Source: Caldilineaceae bacterium SB0661_bin_34
GTDB taxonomy: Bacteria; Chloroflexota; Anaerolineae; Caldilineales; Caldilineaceae
Assembly: GCA_009841145.1 (NCBI GenBank)
Contig: VXMJ01000057.1
Coordinates: forward strand, 1 to 64,000
Direction of reading: 5' to 3'
DNA length: 64,000 bases
The notes under the pieces were generated by a model, which ran no database searches, was not told the DNA's origin, and saw only the letters and a program-made list of their open reading frames with translations. The position numbers and the translations under genes were made by a program. This document shows positions 8,919-17,951 of this stretch, piece after piece. Positions within the stretch are counted from its first letter, which is position 1, and each line of letters begins with the position of its first letter.

Positions 8919-9929
8919 CTATGGCCGCACCTCCTCCTCCGCGCGCCGGACCAAGGCCTTCATGTAACCAATGGTATAGGCCGTGCCGACCCGCGGATGG
9001 CCGGCCATGTTGGGAATGTGGTCGGGAATGAGCACGCCGTCGAACCCAACCTTTTGAAGTGCCTTCATGGCCTTGTACATGTCGAAGTACCCGTCGTCGA
9101 CAAACGTTTCCACGAAGTGGGGCAACGGGGCATCCACATTCCGGAAGTGCACCTTGAAAATCTTGCTGCGGCCACCGAAGTCCAGGATGGACTCCTCCAC
9201 GCCCTTTCCCATCAGACTGCCGCCTTCCAACCAGCAGCCGATGCAGAAACAGATCCCCACGTTGGGGCTGTCCGCCACCTGCAAAGCCCGATCGTAGCCT
9301 TCATGGCTGGAAAAAATGCATCGGGGTACCCCAGCCAGTTCCGGCTGGGGGGGATCGTCCGGATGGATGCCAATGCGCACCCCTTCACTTTCCGCCACCG
9401 GCGCCACTTCCGCAACAAATGATGCGTAGTTGCTCCAGATTTCGTCGGCGGTGTACCGCCGACCATGCGAAAACGGCAGTTGAAATCTCTGGTCCTGCCA
9501 ACGACCCGATGTCGCCGTCGCCAGATTGAACCCACGGGCGTCCGCGCCCCCACGGGTCAGTTCCCGCTCCGTGCTCCAGATGCCGTTTGCCATGTGTGCA
9601 TAGGTGGTATACGGGATTCCAGCCTTGCCCAAGGCGCGCAAATGATTTTTGTACTCGGCAACCTTGGCATCCCGGTTCTCCAAGTTGAGCACGATGGCAT
9701 CCTGGTTGTGGACATCCGAGTTGCCAAACCCGTAAATCTTCAGGCCGTGATTCTCAAACAGGCGACGGCGGGACGCATAGTAGTCGTAGTGGGCATTTTC
9801 TCCGGTTGTCCAGAGCACGACGTAGTCCACACCCATCTGCCGTACAAACGCCAGGTCCTCCTCCGACGGTTCGGGCGACATCTGTGCCGCAATCTTCATT
9901 CCCGGTGGGATTTCCAACATCGAGGCCAT
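8919..9929 (-). CDS. Mannonate dehydratase (UxuA)-like TIM-barrel protein
   Basis: This 336-residue protein resembles D-mannonate dehydratase, which forms 2-keto-3-deoxygluconate in hexuronate breakdown, or a related xylose-isomerase-like enzyme. Visible UxuA-type signatures are IGIHPDDPP, IFKVHFRNV, DGYFDMYK and IPDHIP. I chose the ATG at 9929, nine bases after AAGGAG (9939-9944), over the longer opening at 10019. It is first in the minus-strand operon UxuA-like, zinc dehydrogenase, SDR, PhyH. Other isomerases of the same fold remain possible, but the motif set favours the UxuA clan. Confidence 0.82.
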   Translation of the reverse strand: MASMLEIPPGMKIAAQMSPEPSEEDLAFVRQMGVDYVVLWTTGENAHYDYYASRRRLFENHGLKIYGFGNSDVHNQDAIVLNLENRDAKVAEYKNHLRALGKAGIPYTTYAHMANGIWSTERELTRGGADARGFNLATATSGRWQDQRFQLPFSHGRRYTADEIWSNYASFVAEVAPVAESEGVRIGIHPDDPPQPELAGVPRCIFSSHEGYDRALQVADSPNVGICFCIGCWLEGGSLMGKGVEESILDFGGRSKIFKVHFRNVDAPLPHFVETFVDDGYFDMYKAMKALQKVGFDGVLIPDHIPNMAGHPRVGTAYTIGYMKALVRRAEEEVRP

Positions 9930-10189
9930 GGGGGAGTGCTCCTTGCTTGCGGACGGGTTCCTGCCCGGCGCAGTATGCATCACGGAGAAAGTTGCCCGAA
10001 ACACACGCCTACAGGTCAAACAGGACCTCCAAACCGGCTAGTCCAAGGTCCGGGAACGTTCGTGGGTTGGGACAGACAGTTGGCACCCTGCGGCATACCT
10101 GACGCGGTCAGGGTCCGGCATCCGGCTGGGGTAAGATTCGGCCAAGTTTCCTCTGACCAATGTGCCGGACAGGCATTCAGGAGCATGCA

Positions 10190-11056
10190 ATGAAACTCCT
10201 CTCGTTTTCGGATGGCGGTGAAAGTCGGCTCGGGGTCCTGCAGGACGACGGATCGATCGCCGACGTGTGCAAGGCCGATGCCGAAATCCCGACCACCATC
10301 AAGGACCTCTTCGCCGCGGGACCGGATGCAATGGAGCGGGTCAAGGCCGCGGCCGCCGGGATTGCGCCCGAAAACGTTCTGAACCAAAGCGGAGTGGACA
10401 TCGGCCCACCGATTCCCGATCCCGGCAAGATCCTGTGCATTGGGATCAACTACAAGGATCACATAGAGGAAACCAACTCCGAAACGCCCGAGTTTCCAGT
10501 CGTCTTTGCCAAGTATGCCAATACGATTGTCGGTCCCGAGGCCGATGTCCATCTCCCGACCTATTCGACCAAGGTCGACTACGAAGCGGAATTCGCCGTC
10601 GTCATCGGCAAGACTGCACGCAACGTATCCAAGGAGGACGCGCTCGACTATGTCGGCGGTTACACCTGCCTCAACGATGTGAGCGCCAGGGACCTGCAAC
10701 AGCGGACCTCGCAGTGGGTCATGGGCAAGTCGCCGGACACCTTTGCCCCGATTGGTCCGGTAGTCGTCACCAGCGACGACGTACCCGACCCACACAGTCT
10801 CGACATTAAACTAAGGCTAAACGGCGAAACCATGCAGTCCTCCAACACCAAGCACCTGCTGTTCCGTGTGGAGGACCTGATTTCCGACATCGCCCGTGTC
10901 ATTACACTCGACCCCGGAGACATAATCTCGACGGGGACACCCGGCGGAGTCGGCGCCGCCCGGGAACCTGCGGTGTTCCTCAAGCCGGGAGACAGCATGG
11001 AAGTTGAAATCAGCTCGATCGGCATCCTGCGGAACGGAGTGGTACAGGGACTCTAG
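10190..11056 (+). CDS. Fumarylacetoacetate hydrolase (FAH) family protein
   Basis: This 288-residue enzyme belongs to the FAH fold that cleaves or hydrates 2-oxo acid intermediates with Mg2+, for example 2,4-diketo-3-deoxy sugar acids, acylpyruvates or ureidoglycolate. Motifs are GINYKDHIEET, the metal-binding DYEAEFAVVIGK, GYTCLNDVSARDLQ and STGTPGGVG. The ATG at 10190 follows AGGAG. It is divergent from the UxuA-like operon and 80 bases ahead of a PhyH gene. With the SDR it fits a fuconate-type pathway ending in FAH cleavage; the exact substrate is not determinable. Confidence 0.9.
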   Translation: MKLLSFSDGGESRLGVLQDDGSIADVCKADAEIPTTIKDLFAAGPDAMERVKAAAAGIAPENVLNQSGVDIGPPIPDPGKILCIGINYKDHIEETNSETPEFPVVFAKYANTIVGPEADVHLPTYSTKVDYEAEFAVVIGKTARNVSKEDALDYVGGYTCLNDVSARDLQQRTSQWVMGKSPDTFAPIGPVVVTSDDVPDPHSLDIKLRLNGETMQSSNTKHLLFRVEDLISDIARVITLDPGDIISTGTPGGVGAAREPAVFLKPGDSMEVEISSIGILRNGVVQGL

Positions 11057-11136
11057 ACACCCGTACGATACGCCCGAGCTGTGGAGCCGCTGCGGCATCC
11101 GGAGGACCAAACAGGCAGAAACGGAGGGACATTCCC

Positions 11137-11997
11137 ATGGAAAGCGAACTGAAGACGCGTTTGGACTTCGAGTTCGAGGCCGGCGAGGAGGTGACCCAGG
11201 AGCAGATCGACTCTTTCAACCGGAACGGATTCATCGTGGTCCGAAACGCCCTCGACACCAACCAGGTCGACCACCTCCTCAACGTCATCATGGAGTTGAA
11301 GGGGGACCTCGAGCAGTCGAAACACCGGAGCGACACCTATGGTCTCAATATTCGCCCGGTGGTGGACAAGCACGACGCTTTTCTTGACCTGTTGGAATGC
11401 CCGACCACGTTCCCGAAGGCAGTCCGCTTCCTGCAGCACTTCAACCTCCAGCTCTTCACCTCGCATCTAATCATGGTGCCGCCGGATCCTGAACGAAGGG
11501 CCATCGGCTGGCATCCCGACGGCGGCAAACCGGGCATCGGCTTCTATGGTCGCAGGGCTCTGGCCACGCTCAAGGTGGGGTACTTCCTGCGCGATCTGAA
11601 AGAGAGCAACATGGGTGCCTTGATGGTGGTACCGGGTTCCAACCGGATGGACGGCGGTCCGTCGTTCCTCAACGGGGGAGACCCGGTCGGAGGCATGGAA
11701 CTAAAGGTTGCAGCGGGGGATGCCGTCATCTTCGGTCAGCCAACCTGGCATGCGTCGGCACCGAACCATTCCAACCAGGACAGGGTCGCGCTGTACTACG
11801 GCTACGGCTACCGCATCCTGCGGCCGATCGACTACGAAACCATGCCGCGGGAGATTCTTGACAAGTGTTCGCCGATCGGCCGCCAGTTGCTCGGTCACAA
11901 GTCAAGCCATCTGGGTTTCTACCTGCCCACCGACGAGGATGTGCCGCTCAGGGAATACTACCGGGAGCGCTGGGGCGAAACCTGGCAGGACTTGTAA
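11137..11997 (+). CDS. PhyH-family Fe(II)/2-oxoglutarate oxygenase
   Basis: This second PhyH-type oxygenase has 286 residues. The iron site reads GWHPDGGKPG (His-Pro-Asp) with the distal His in WHASAPNHSN and the 2-oxoglutarate Arg in QDRVALYYGY. The start at 11137 follows GGAGGG. It has a long N-terminal helix before the QIDSFNRNGF opening typical of the family and a roughly 40-residue C-terminal tail. It is 80 bases downstream of the FAH-family gene and 30 bases ahead of a haloacid dehalogenase-like gene, so the three are probably one operon. Substrate unknown. Confidence 0.87.
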   Translation: MESELKTRLDFEFEAGEEVTQEQIDSFNRNGFIVVRNALDTNQVDHLLNVIMELKGDLEQSKHRSDTYGLNIRPVVDKHDAFLDLLECPTTFPKAVRFLQHFNLQLFTSHLIMVPPDPERRAIGWHPDGGKPGIGFYGRRALATLKVGYFLRDLKESNMGALMVVPGSNRMDGGPSFLNGGDPVGGMELKVAAGDAVIFGQPTWHASAPNHSNQDRVALYYGYGYRILRPIDYETMPREILDKCSPIGRQLLGHKSSHLGFYLPTDEDVPLREYYRERWGETWQDL

Positions 11998-12027
11998 CCC
12001 CGCGACCCGGACGGAACCCGAAGCATC

Positions 12028-12765
12028 GTGATCAAGGCGCTGGTGTTCGATGTCTTCGGCACCCTGGTGGATTGGCACACGGGTGTGCGCCAGGCCGGGG
12101 AACTGGCCGGCCGCAGCGTTGGATCCGAACAAGATTGGAGCCAGTTCGCCTTGGACTGGCGTGCGGGTTACGGCCCTGCCATGGCAGCCGTCAACGACGG
12201 ACGAGCGTCCTGGCAAACCATTGATGGCATCCACCGGGCCATCCTGGACGAATTGTTGGCCGGTTATGGTTTGGAAACGCTGACGGAAGCCGAGAAACAA
12301 AAACTCAACAAGGTTTGGCATCGGCTTCCGGCTTGGCCCGATGTCGGCGCGGGTTTGGACCTGCTGCGCCGGAACCATCTGCTTGCACCGCTGTCCAACG
12401 GCAATGTGTCGCTGCTGATCGGTTTGGCGCGCACCAACGGCTGGCGATGGGACTGCGTTCTGTCCAGTGAACTGGCTGGGAAGTACAAGCCTGATCCGTC
12501 CGTCTACCGGACAGCGGCCAGGTTGCTGGATCTGAATTCGGCCGAAATCATGATGGTGGCGGCCCATGTCGGAGATCTGCGGGCTGCGGCCGCCACCGGC
12601 ATGGCCACGGGGTGGATTCACCGGCCTCTGGAATTCGGCCCGGTCGCTCCGCCGAAGTTCGAAGAGGTGTCACCAACAATCGCTGCGGACCTGGTTGCGC
12701 CCGACTTGACCACCTTGTCCCGGCAACTGGTCGGCTTCAACGACGGCAATGGTGCCGGCACATGA
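12028..12765 (+). CDS. Haloacid dehalogenase type II-like HAD hydrolase
   Basis: This HAD-superfamily enzyme (245 residues) resembles (S)-2-haloacid dehalogenases. Motif I is FDVFGTLVDW with the nucleophilic Asp at residue 8, motif II lies in LSNGN, the lysine motif is KYKPDP, and the motif III region is AAHVGDLRAA. The start is a GTG at 12028. It ends a three-gene plus-strand run with FAH and PhyH genes. HAD proteins with these motifs may also be phosphatases, so dehalogenation is likely but not certain; naturally halogenated marine organics would be a plausible substrate (inference). Confidence 0.82.
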   Translation: MIKALVFDVFGTLVDWHTGVRQAGELAGRSVGSEQDWSQFALDWRAGYGPAMAAVNDGRASWQTIDGIHRAILDELLAGYGLETLTEAEKQKLNKVWHRLPAWPDVGAGLDLLRRNHLLAPLSNGNVSLLIGLARTNGWRWDCVLSSELAGKYKPDPSVYRTAARLLDLNSAEIMMVAAHVGDLRAAAATGMATGWIHRPLEFGPVAPPKFEEVSPTIAADLVAPDLTTLSRQLVGFNDGNGAGT

Positions 12766-13004
12766 CGGTCTGGCCGAAACACCGGATACCAGGTGATCGA
12801 ACCGCACCGCGGTCCCTGTGCGACGGTGCCCAACAGGCTTGGCGGACCACACGTGCCCACTTCACGGCCGCGTACCCGTACAGTCCCTTGACAGCCATCG
12901 GGGTCTCCGAGGCGAAGCAGACCATTCGCCGGTAGCCGAACCCATGCCTGAGCCCGTTGACCGACGCGCACCCCTGCGTTGTATCAGCGTCGGCCAGACC
13001 GGAC

Positions 13005-14594
13005 TCAGGCAATGTCCTCCGGCTCAATGTAGGCGGCCACAAGATGTGAATTGCCGCCGGTGTCGCCGTAGTTGGTGTAGTCGGTGAAGTAAATCCTGCC
13101 GTCGTCCAGCAGCAGCCAGGACGAGTAGCCGTGGTCGGGACCCGGCTTCTGGTCCGGATGGTTGCCGTGAATCTGAATCATCCGTTCCCGCTGGTAGTGA
13201 TCCGGCAACAGGCCGGATGATGCCTCCCACGACCAATCGAAGTCGTCCAACGTTCGATTGCGAATGGAGCAGGACACCCGGGACCACCAACTGCGCCCGC
13301 CCACATCGGCCTGGCCCCAGGCCGTGTACCCCGACAGGTCGCCCGAGCGGATGGCATTGCCCACCGGTTTGGGTTCCCTGAAGATGCACATGTTGATGAC
13401 CGTCTCGCCATCCACCTTGACCTGCAGCCAGCCGCGGCGGTGGTGGAGCTCAAGATCCCGGGACCGGGTCATGTCGACCGGGTGCATGAAGTCGTGCCCC
13501 GGACGTGTCCGAATGCCGTTGGGACCGATCTGAAGGACAACTCCCAGCTGGGATATCGACATGAACGAATTCGGCGTGGACGGGCCGCCCTCAACCCGCA
13601 CGCGGGCAGCGAACCTCACCTCGCTGAAGGCATTCTCGGGCGGCAACAGGCAGTAACGGGCCTCATGGCCGGGCAGGTTCCGAATTTCCAGTTCGCCGCC
13701 CACCAATTGCGCCTGGTACTTGCGTCTGGGCCCTCCAATTTGGTAACCGAGTTCGGACTTCAAGTCGCCGCACCAGCCATAGGTTCCCAGCGGTCCGTTC
13801 ATGTGGCGCCCCGTCACGAACACCCGTCCGTCCGGAAGCTGCTTGCCATAGGGTCGATCCAGGGCGAAGGGACACATGGCCGGCTGGGACCAGCTGTGGC
13901 CGTTGTCCTCCGAAAAGGACACAAAACTGGGGGTGCCGGCATGGTGGTTCTCCCGCAGGATGCAGGCCAGCAACCGGCCCCCGTCCATGATGACGATGCC
14001 GCCCTCGCAATAGCGGTAGTGCCCGTCATGGGCCACTACGGCGCGTCGTTGCCAGGTGTTTCCACCATCCCCGGACACCGTCAGGATTTCACCCAGCTCC
14101 TGTGTCTCGCCAAACATCACATGTGTTCCGACCCCGAGGGTTCCATCCGGGAGATCCAGGATTCGATCCGGCTCGAAGCCCAGGATGGAGGGCTCCTGAG
14201 GCCTGCTCCATGTATGGCCCTCGTCCTCACTCCACCAAATCCAGTTGCCGGTGGGTTGGTCCTCGTGGAAGAAGGAATGATCGTCGTGATCGCAAATGGC
14301 CGCCAGGCGGCCGTCCGCCAATTGGCTGAGGCGCGGCGTGACCAGGCGGTGGTCGCCGGCTGCCATCACCGCCCGGTCCACCTCGGCGCGCTTGTTCCAG
14401 GTCTGGCCGCGGTCCTCGCTGGCCAGGATCGTGATGACTTGGTCAGTTTGGGACCAGTGGGCGTCGGTGTCCGAATAAATCAGGAGGAACGCGCCGGACG
14501 GCGTTTCGACGACATCGGGGTTCTTGGTAAACCGTCCCGGGCTGCGCCAGATGTCAAACACCTTGTGGGCCACGGAGCGGGGATGAATGTGCAT
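13005..14594 (-). CDS. Sialidase-like BNR/Asp-box protein with C-terminal beta-sandwich domain
   Basis: This 529-residue protein has a six-bladed-propeller-type sialidase domain with four Asp-boxes in order: SEDRGQTW, SEDEGHTW, SGDGGNTW and SEDNGHSW. A second region of about 180 residues (about 310-490) reads like a laminin-G/concanavalin-type beta sandwich. Start ATG at 14594 follows AGGAAAGG. No secretion signal is evident at this start. It is the last gene of a minus-strand operon with cupin, Gfo/Idh, another sialidase-like protein and PhyH. Many environmental proteins of this class act on substrates other than sialic acid, so sialidase activity is not claimed. Confidence 0.85.
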   Translation of the reverse strand: MHIHPRSVAHKVFDIWRSPGRFTKNPDVVETPSGAFLLIYSDTDAHWSQTDQVITILASEDRGQTWNKRAEVDRAVMAAGDHRLVTPRLSQLADGRLAAICDHDDHSFFHEDQPTGNWIWWSEDEGHTWSRPQEPSILGFEPDRILDLPDGTLGVGTHVMFGETQELGEILTVSGDGGNTWQRRAVVAHDGHYRYCEGGIVIMDGGRLLACILRENHHAGTPSFVSFSEDNGHSWSQPAMCPFALDRPYGKQLPDGRVFVTGRHMNGPLGTYGWCGDLKSELGYQIGGPRRKYQAQLVGGELEIRNLPGHEARYCLLPPENAFSEVRFAARVRVEGGPSTPNSFMSISQLGVVLQIGPNGIRTRPGHDFMHPVDMTRSRDLELHHRRGWLQVKVDGETVINMCIFREPKPVGNAIRSGDLSGYTAWGQADVGGRSWWSRVSCSIRNRTLDDFDWSWEASSGLLPDHYQRERMIQIHGNHPDQKPGPDHGYSSWLLLDDGRIYFTDYTNYGDTGGNSHLVAAYIEPEDIA

Positions 14595-14659
14595 GGGCAC
14601 CTTTCCTAAGGGGAGCTGATCAACATGTCTGGTTTCCCGGCTGGGAGCCGGCTTGGGAG

Positions 14660-15559
14660 TCACGCGAAGGCCGTCGCCACCGATTTGGTCAAACCGCTGC
14701 CCTTCGCCACAAGTTCCGCGCGCCACTCGTCCCAGGTTGGGCGCCTGGCCTCCCCGGCCAGGGGAATCCGGGCGCGATTGGGAGCCAGCTTGTTCTGCAT
14801 GAACATCTCGCTAGCTACAACCTGTTCCGACAGTTCGTGCTCGTCCAAGGTGCGCGAATACCGGATATCGATGCTCCACCGTACGGCGTCCGTGAGATTG
14901 AGGGTGCTCTTGTGGAAGGTCAGGTTCGAAAAGAGGAAGATGTCGCCCTTGCGCATGGGCAGGGGCACGGCCGTGCCCATGGAGTCGATGTCGCGGTTGG
15001 TGCGCATGTTCATGTCCGCGCCGCGCTTGCCGTGCAGAAGGCCCCAGGTTTGACTGCCCGGCATGACCTGCAGACAACCATTCCGCTCATCAACATCGAC
15101 CAGTGGAATCCAGACCGTGACGATCAGGGCATGCTGGCTGTCCGCGCCGTAATACTGGCTGTCCTGGTGCCAGGGAAACGCGGTGTACGAACTGTTGGGA
15201 AGCTTGGGCCGCACATGGTAGTCGCCGTTGAAGCCAAAGCCAGGACCCAGGATCGGCAACAGCGCACGGGTAATACCGGGGTGGCAGATGACGTTGTACA
15301 GTCCCTCCCCCATCGCGATGTTGTTCCAGCTGCGCAACCGCTCCTCGGTGCCTCGGTTCAGGGCGACCAGACGGTCCGGGAACGGCAGATCCTCGTGAAT
15401 ATCACTGATTTCGCCCTTGGCCCGCAGGCTTTGGGCGTATTCGTCGATGGCTTCCTCGATATGCGCAATCAACGGATCCAGATCCGCAGATGGTACGGCA
15501 TTCCGGACCAGCAGGCAGCCATCGCGCTCGAAATCGAATTGTGTATCCATGGCGGGCAC
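14660..15559 (-). CDS. PhyH-family Fe(II)/2-oxoglutarate oxygenase
   Basis: This third PhyH-type oxygenase has 299 residues. The iron ligands are FPWHQDSQYYG (His, Asp) and the distal His in LTFHKSTLNL, followed by the cofactor Arg in DAVRWSIDIRY. The start is a GTG at 15559 just after GGAGGT; an ATG three codons in (15550) is the alternative. The gene begins one base after the stop of the sialidase-like gene, so the two are tightly coupled. The combination suggests that an oxygenase acts on a product released by the glycosidase-like proteins, which is inference. Confidence 0.88.
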   Translation of the reverse strand: MPAMDTQFDFERDGCLLVRNAVPSADLDPLIAHIEEAIDEYAQSLRAKGEISDIHEDLPFPDRLVALNRGTEERLRSWNNIAMGEGLYNVICHPGITRALLPILGPGFGFNGDYHVRPKLPNSSYTAFPWHQDSQYYGADSQHALIVTVWIPLVDVDERNGCLQVMPGSQTWGLLHGKRGADMNMRTNRDIDSMGTAVPLPMRKGDIFLFSNLTFHKSTLNLTDAVRWSIDIRYSRTLDEHELSEQVVASEMFMQNKLAPNRARIPLAGEARRPTWDEWRAELVAKGSGLTKSVATAFA

Positions 15560-15560
15560 C

Positions 15561-16793
15561 TCAGACCTCCAGATCGCGTTTTGTGGGCAGGTCGTTCAGT
15601 TCGGATTCCCGGATTTGCATGTGCAGGACGCGTTGCCAGGACTGGGACATGAACAGATTCAATACCCCTTCGTCGGCAAACCCATCGACGTAGGAACACT
15701 GGTAGTTGCGAAACGGTGAACCCAGGTCGGTTTGCCGGGCCATGGTGCACAGAAACCCGGGCTCGCTCCAGAACCGGCCCCAATCCGTTGACAGGGACGC
15801 CCACAGCTGTCCCCGATCGTACATCCCATCCATCATGCCGGCCAGACCCACATATTGACCTTGGGTGTGGACATTGTGATGGATGCTGACCCAGGTTCCA
15901 CCGTCGGACAGGGGGAACAGCATGGGCGGTGCATCCGGATGCACCATGGACGTTGGCTTGGGATCGGACCAGGTCCTTCCATCATCCCGGCTGCGCAGGT
16001 CCCAGAGATGACCTGTGGGGGTACGGGCCAGCAAATACACCTCGTCGCCTTCGGCAGCCAACGGGCGGCCCTCGTCCATGCGGCCCATGGGCGGTGCATG
16101 CCAACCTCCATGCCGCACACCCGGCAACAAATCCCAGGTATCGCCGCGATCCTCGGACCGCAGAACATACTGCCTGGTGATGAGCGGTTTGTAGCTCCAG
16201 TCGCCCTCGTGGCTCCCCACCAGCCAGGTGCCGCGCGCAGTCTCCGTCATGCGCATGACGGACATGCCGCGGAACCCGGGATCGTTCACCGGGCGTATGA
16301 GTCTGACCTCGGACCAAGCATGGCCGTGATCGTCGGAGTAGCGGAATCCGATGGGCGCATTCTCCTGCAGGCCGCGTTCCCGTGTCCACATGCCCGGAAT
16401 CGGCTGCGTTCCAAACGCGTACACCCGTTCGGAGCCGGCCGGATACAAGGGAATGAACCCGTGCTGGCTGTAGTTTATGTCAAACGCCAGCTGCGGCCCT
16501 TCCCAAGTGCGTCCCCGATCCCGGGATCGGTAGGCCAGCATGTCGTTGTCCTTTTCGTGGGTCCGGCCATAGTGGTTGCCGTCCGGAAACATCAGCAGGT
16601 AGTCCCCGTTGGGCATGCGCGCGCCCCTGGATTCGAACAGGCCCTTTTCGGAATCGCGGGCATTGTGGACCACTTGGCCCGAGAGTCCCGGAACACAGGC
16701 CAGTCCCAGGTGCGGGTCCAACTGCAGGCCTGTCGGCAGTGCGGCGGATTCGACGGTTCCGGTCGCGATGCGAACCTGCTCCAGCAACGGCAT
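15561..16793 (-). CDS. Sialidase-like BNR/Asp-box protein
   Basis: This 410-residue beta-propeller protein has Asp-boxes SRDRGRTW, SDDHGHAW, SEDRGDTW and SRDDGRTW, plus a degenerate STDWGRFW. ATG at 16793 follows GGAGGT and replaces a longer opening at 16820. No signal peptide is visible, so the protein may be cytoplasmic. It lies between Gfo/Idh/MocA and PhyH genes with 37-base and 1-base gaps. It differs from the neighbouring 529-residue paralogue by lacking the C-terminal sandwich domain. Exact glycosidic substrate unknown. Confidence 0.85.
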   Translation of the reverse strand: MPLLEQVRIATGTVESAALPTGLQLDPHLGLACVPGLSGQVVHNARDSEKGLFESRGARMPNGDYLLMFPDGNHYGRTHEKDNDMLAYRSRDRGRTWEGPQLAFDINYSQHGFIPLYPAGSERVYAFGTQPIPGMWTRERGLQENAPIGFRYSDDHGHAWSEVRLIRPVNDPGFRGMSVMRMTETARGTWLVGSHEGDWSYKPLITRQYVLRSEDRGDTWDLLPGVRHGGWHAPPMGRMDEGRPLAAEGDEVYLLARTPTGHLWDLRSRDDGRTWSDPKPTSMVHPDAPPMLFPLSDGGTWVSIHHNVHTQGQYVGLAGMMDGMYDRGQLWASLSTDWGRFWSEPGFLCTMARQTDLGSPFRNYQCSYVDGFADEGVLNLFMSQSWQRVLHMQIRESELNDLPTKRDLEV

Positions 16794-16830
16794 GCGCACA
16801 CCTCCGTTGGACGAATTCAAGGTGTCCGGC

Positions 16831-17907
16831 TCAACCGTTCCCCAAGTGGGACTTAATCAAGTTGATGATCAGGCCGACATCGTGATGCACCTCGGACAGG
16901 GGTGTGCGGCACTCCCGGCCTTCCCTGATGCAGCCGTGAAATGCCTGCATCTCGCGGATGAAGGCGCTGGCCCAGTCGATGGCGGGGGTCCGCGCCACCA
17001 TCGTGCCGTTGGCGTCAATCTCCTGCACCGTCACTTCGGACAACTGGCCCCGCGAAAAGCCCGTGGGGTACTTGAGCGTGACGCGCTTGTCGTCGGCACA
17101 CACTTCCAGGGTCTCCTTGAAGTCCCACAGATCCGGCAGATCGATCCAGGTGCCGTTGCACCGGGCCCCGTTCGCATACTCCACCTGGAAGGTCACCGCC
17201 CGTCCCTCTTGCCAGATGTCCACATTGTGGATTCTGGTCGGCACGCCCATGATGTGGCGCAAACCGTAAAGGTCGTGGATCATGCTTCCGGACAGCAGGA
17301 AAAAAGCCCTTGCCACACCGTCCGGAGGAGCGGTACCAAGAGCGTGGACCAAGGCGGCCCGGCGCGCGGCAACGGTCTCTTGGATGACGGCGGCCGGCAC
17401 ATCGTCGAAACGCTGGACATCGAACTGGGCCAAATGCAGATCGTTGGTCGGGTGCAGGTGATGGATTTGTACGAATCGCACGTCCATGTCCGCGGCTTCC
17501 GCAGCCACCACTTCAAACGCCGGGTCGTAAACCTTCATGTAACCGGCCTGGCCGACCACTCCGGCCCGTTCCTGGGCCGACACCATGGCCGAGATTTCGT
17601 CCAGGTTGAAGCAGACCGGCTTCTCCACGAAAACGTGCTTGCCGGCATCCAGCGCCTGCAGCACGTAGTCCGTCTTGGGATCGGTTTGGCAAAACACCAC
17701 CGCCTCGATGTCCGAAGCCAGGAACGCAGCATAGTCGGTAAAGTGGGCGGGAACGTCAAAGCGGGCGGCGACATGGGCCGCCGCCCGGGCGGAAACGTCG
17801 CATACCGAATTGAGGTCGTAGAGGTGCCAAAGCTCCTTGAGATTGGGCGCGTGGTGGACCTGGGCAATGGCGCCGCAGCCCACAATTCCAATGCGTACGT
17901 TGTCCAT
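16831..17907 (-). CDS. Gfo/Idh/MocA family NAD(P)-dependent oxidoreductase
   Basis: This 358-residue enzyme of the glucose-fructose/inositol dehydrogenase family has the N-terminal Rossmann motif GIVGCGAIAQVHH and the family signature HVFVEKPVCFNL (about residues 93-104), which contains the catalytic lysine. It oxidises or epimerises sugar-derived alcohols through a bound nicotinamide. It lies 44 bases after the cupin gene and 37 bases before a sialidase-like gene. In glycoside degradation such enzymes can provide the 3-keto intermediate used by NAD-dependent glycosidases; this role is suggested only by context. Confidence 0.9.
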   Translation of the reverse strand: MDNVRIGIVGCGAIAQVHHAPNLKELWHLYDLNSVCDVSARAAAHVAARFDVPAHFTDYAAFLASDIEAVVFCQTDPKTDYVLQALDAGKHVFVEKPVCFNLDEISAMVSAQERAGVVGQAGYMKVYDPAFEVVAAEAADMDVRFVQIHHLHPTNDLHLAQFDVQRFDDVPAAVIQETVAARRAALVHALGTAPPDGVARAFFLLSGSMIHDLYGLRHIMGVPTRIHNVDIWQEGRAVTFQVEYANGARCNGTWIDLPDLWDFKETLEVCADDKRVTLKYPTGFSRGQLSEVTVQEIDANGTMVARTPAIDWASAFIREMQAFHGCIREGRECRTPLSEVHHDVGLIINLIKSHLGNG

Positions 17908-17951
17908 GGGGATTGGCCTCCAGGCCTGGCTAGGGTCTCGGACCCGCCGAA

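Noticed and set aside
7487-9031. 514-codon plus-strand frame opposite the zinc dehydrogenase
   Set aside because: It lies opposite a gene with clear zinc-binding and Rossmann motifs.
10109-10137. Promoter for the FAH-family gene with -10 TAAGAT
   Set aside because: The -10-like hexamer has no acceptable -35 at 16-19 bases, so it was not listed as a feature.
12766-13004. Possible gene or RNA between the dehalogenase and the sialidase-like gene
   Set aside because: Only short frames without resemblance and one weak 7-bp stem (CCGACGC/GCGTCGG) are present; nothing supportable.
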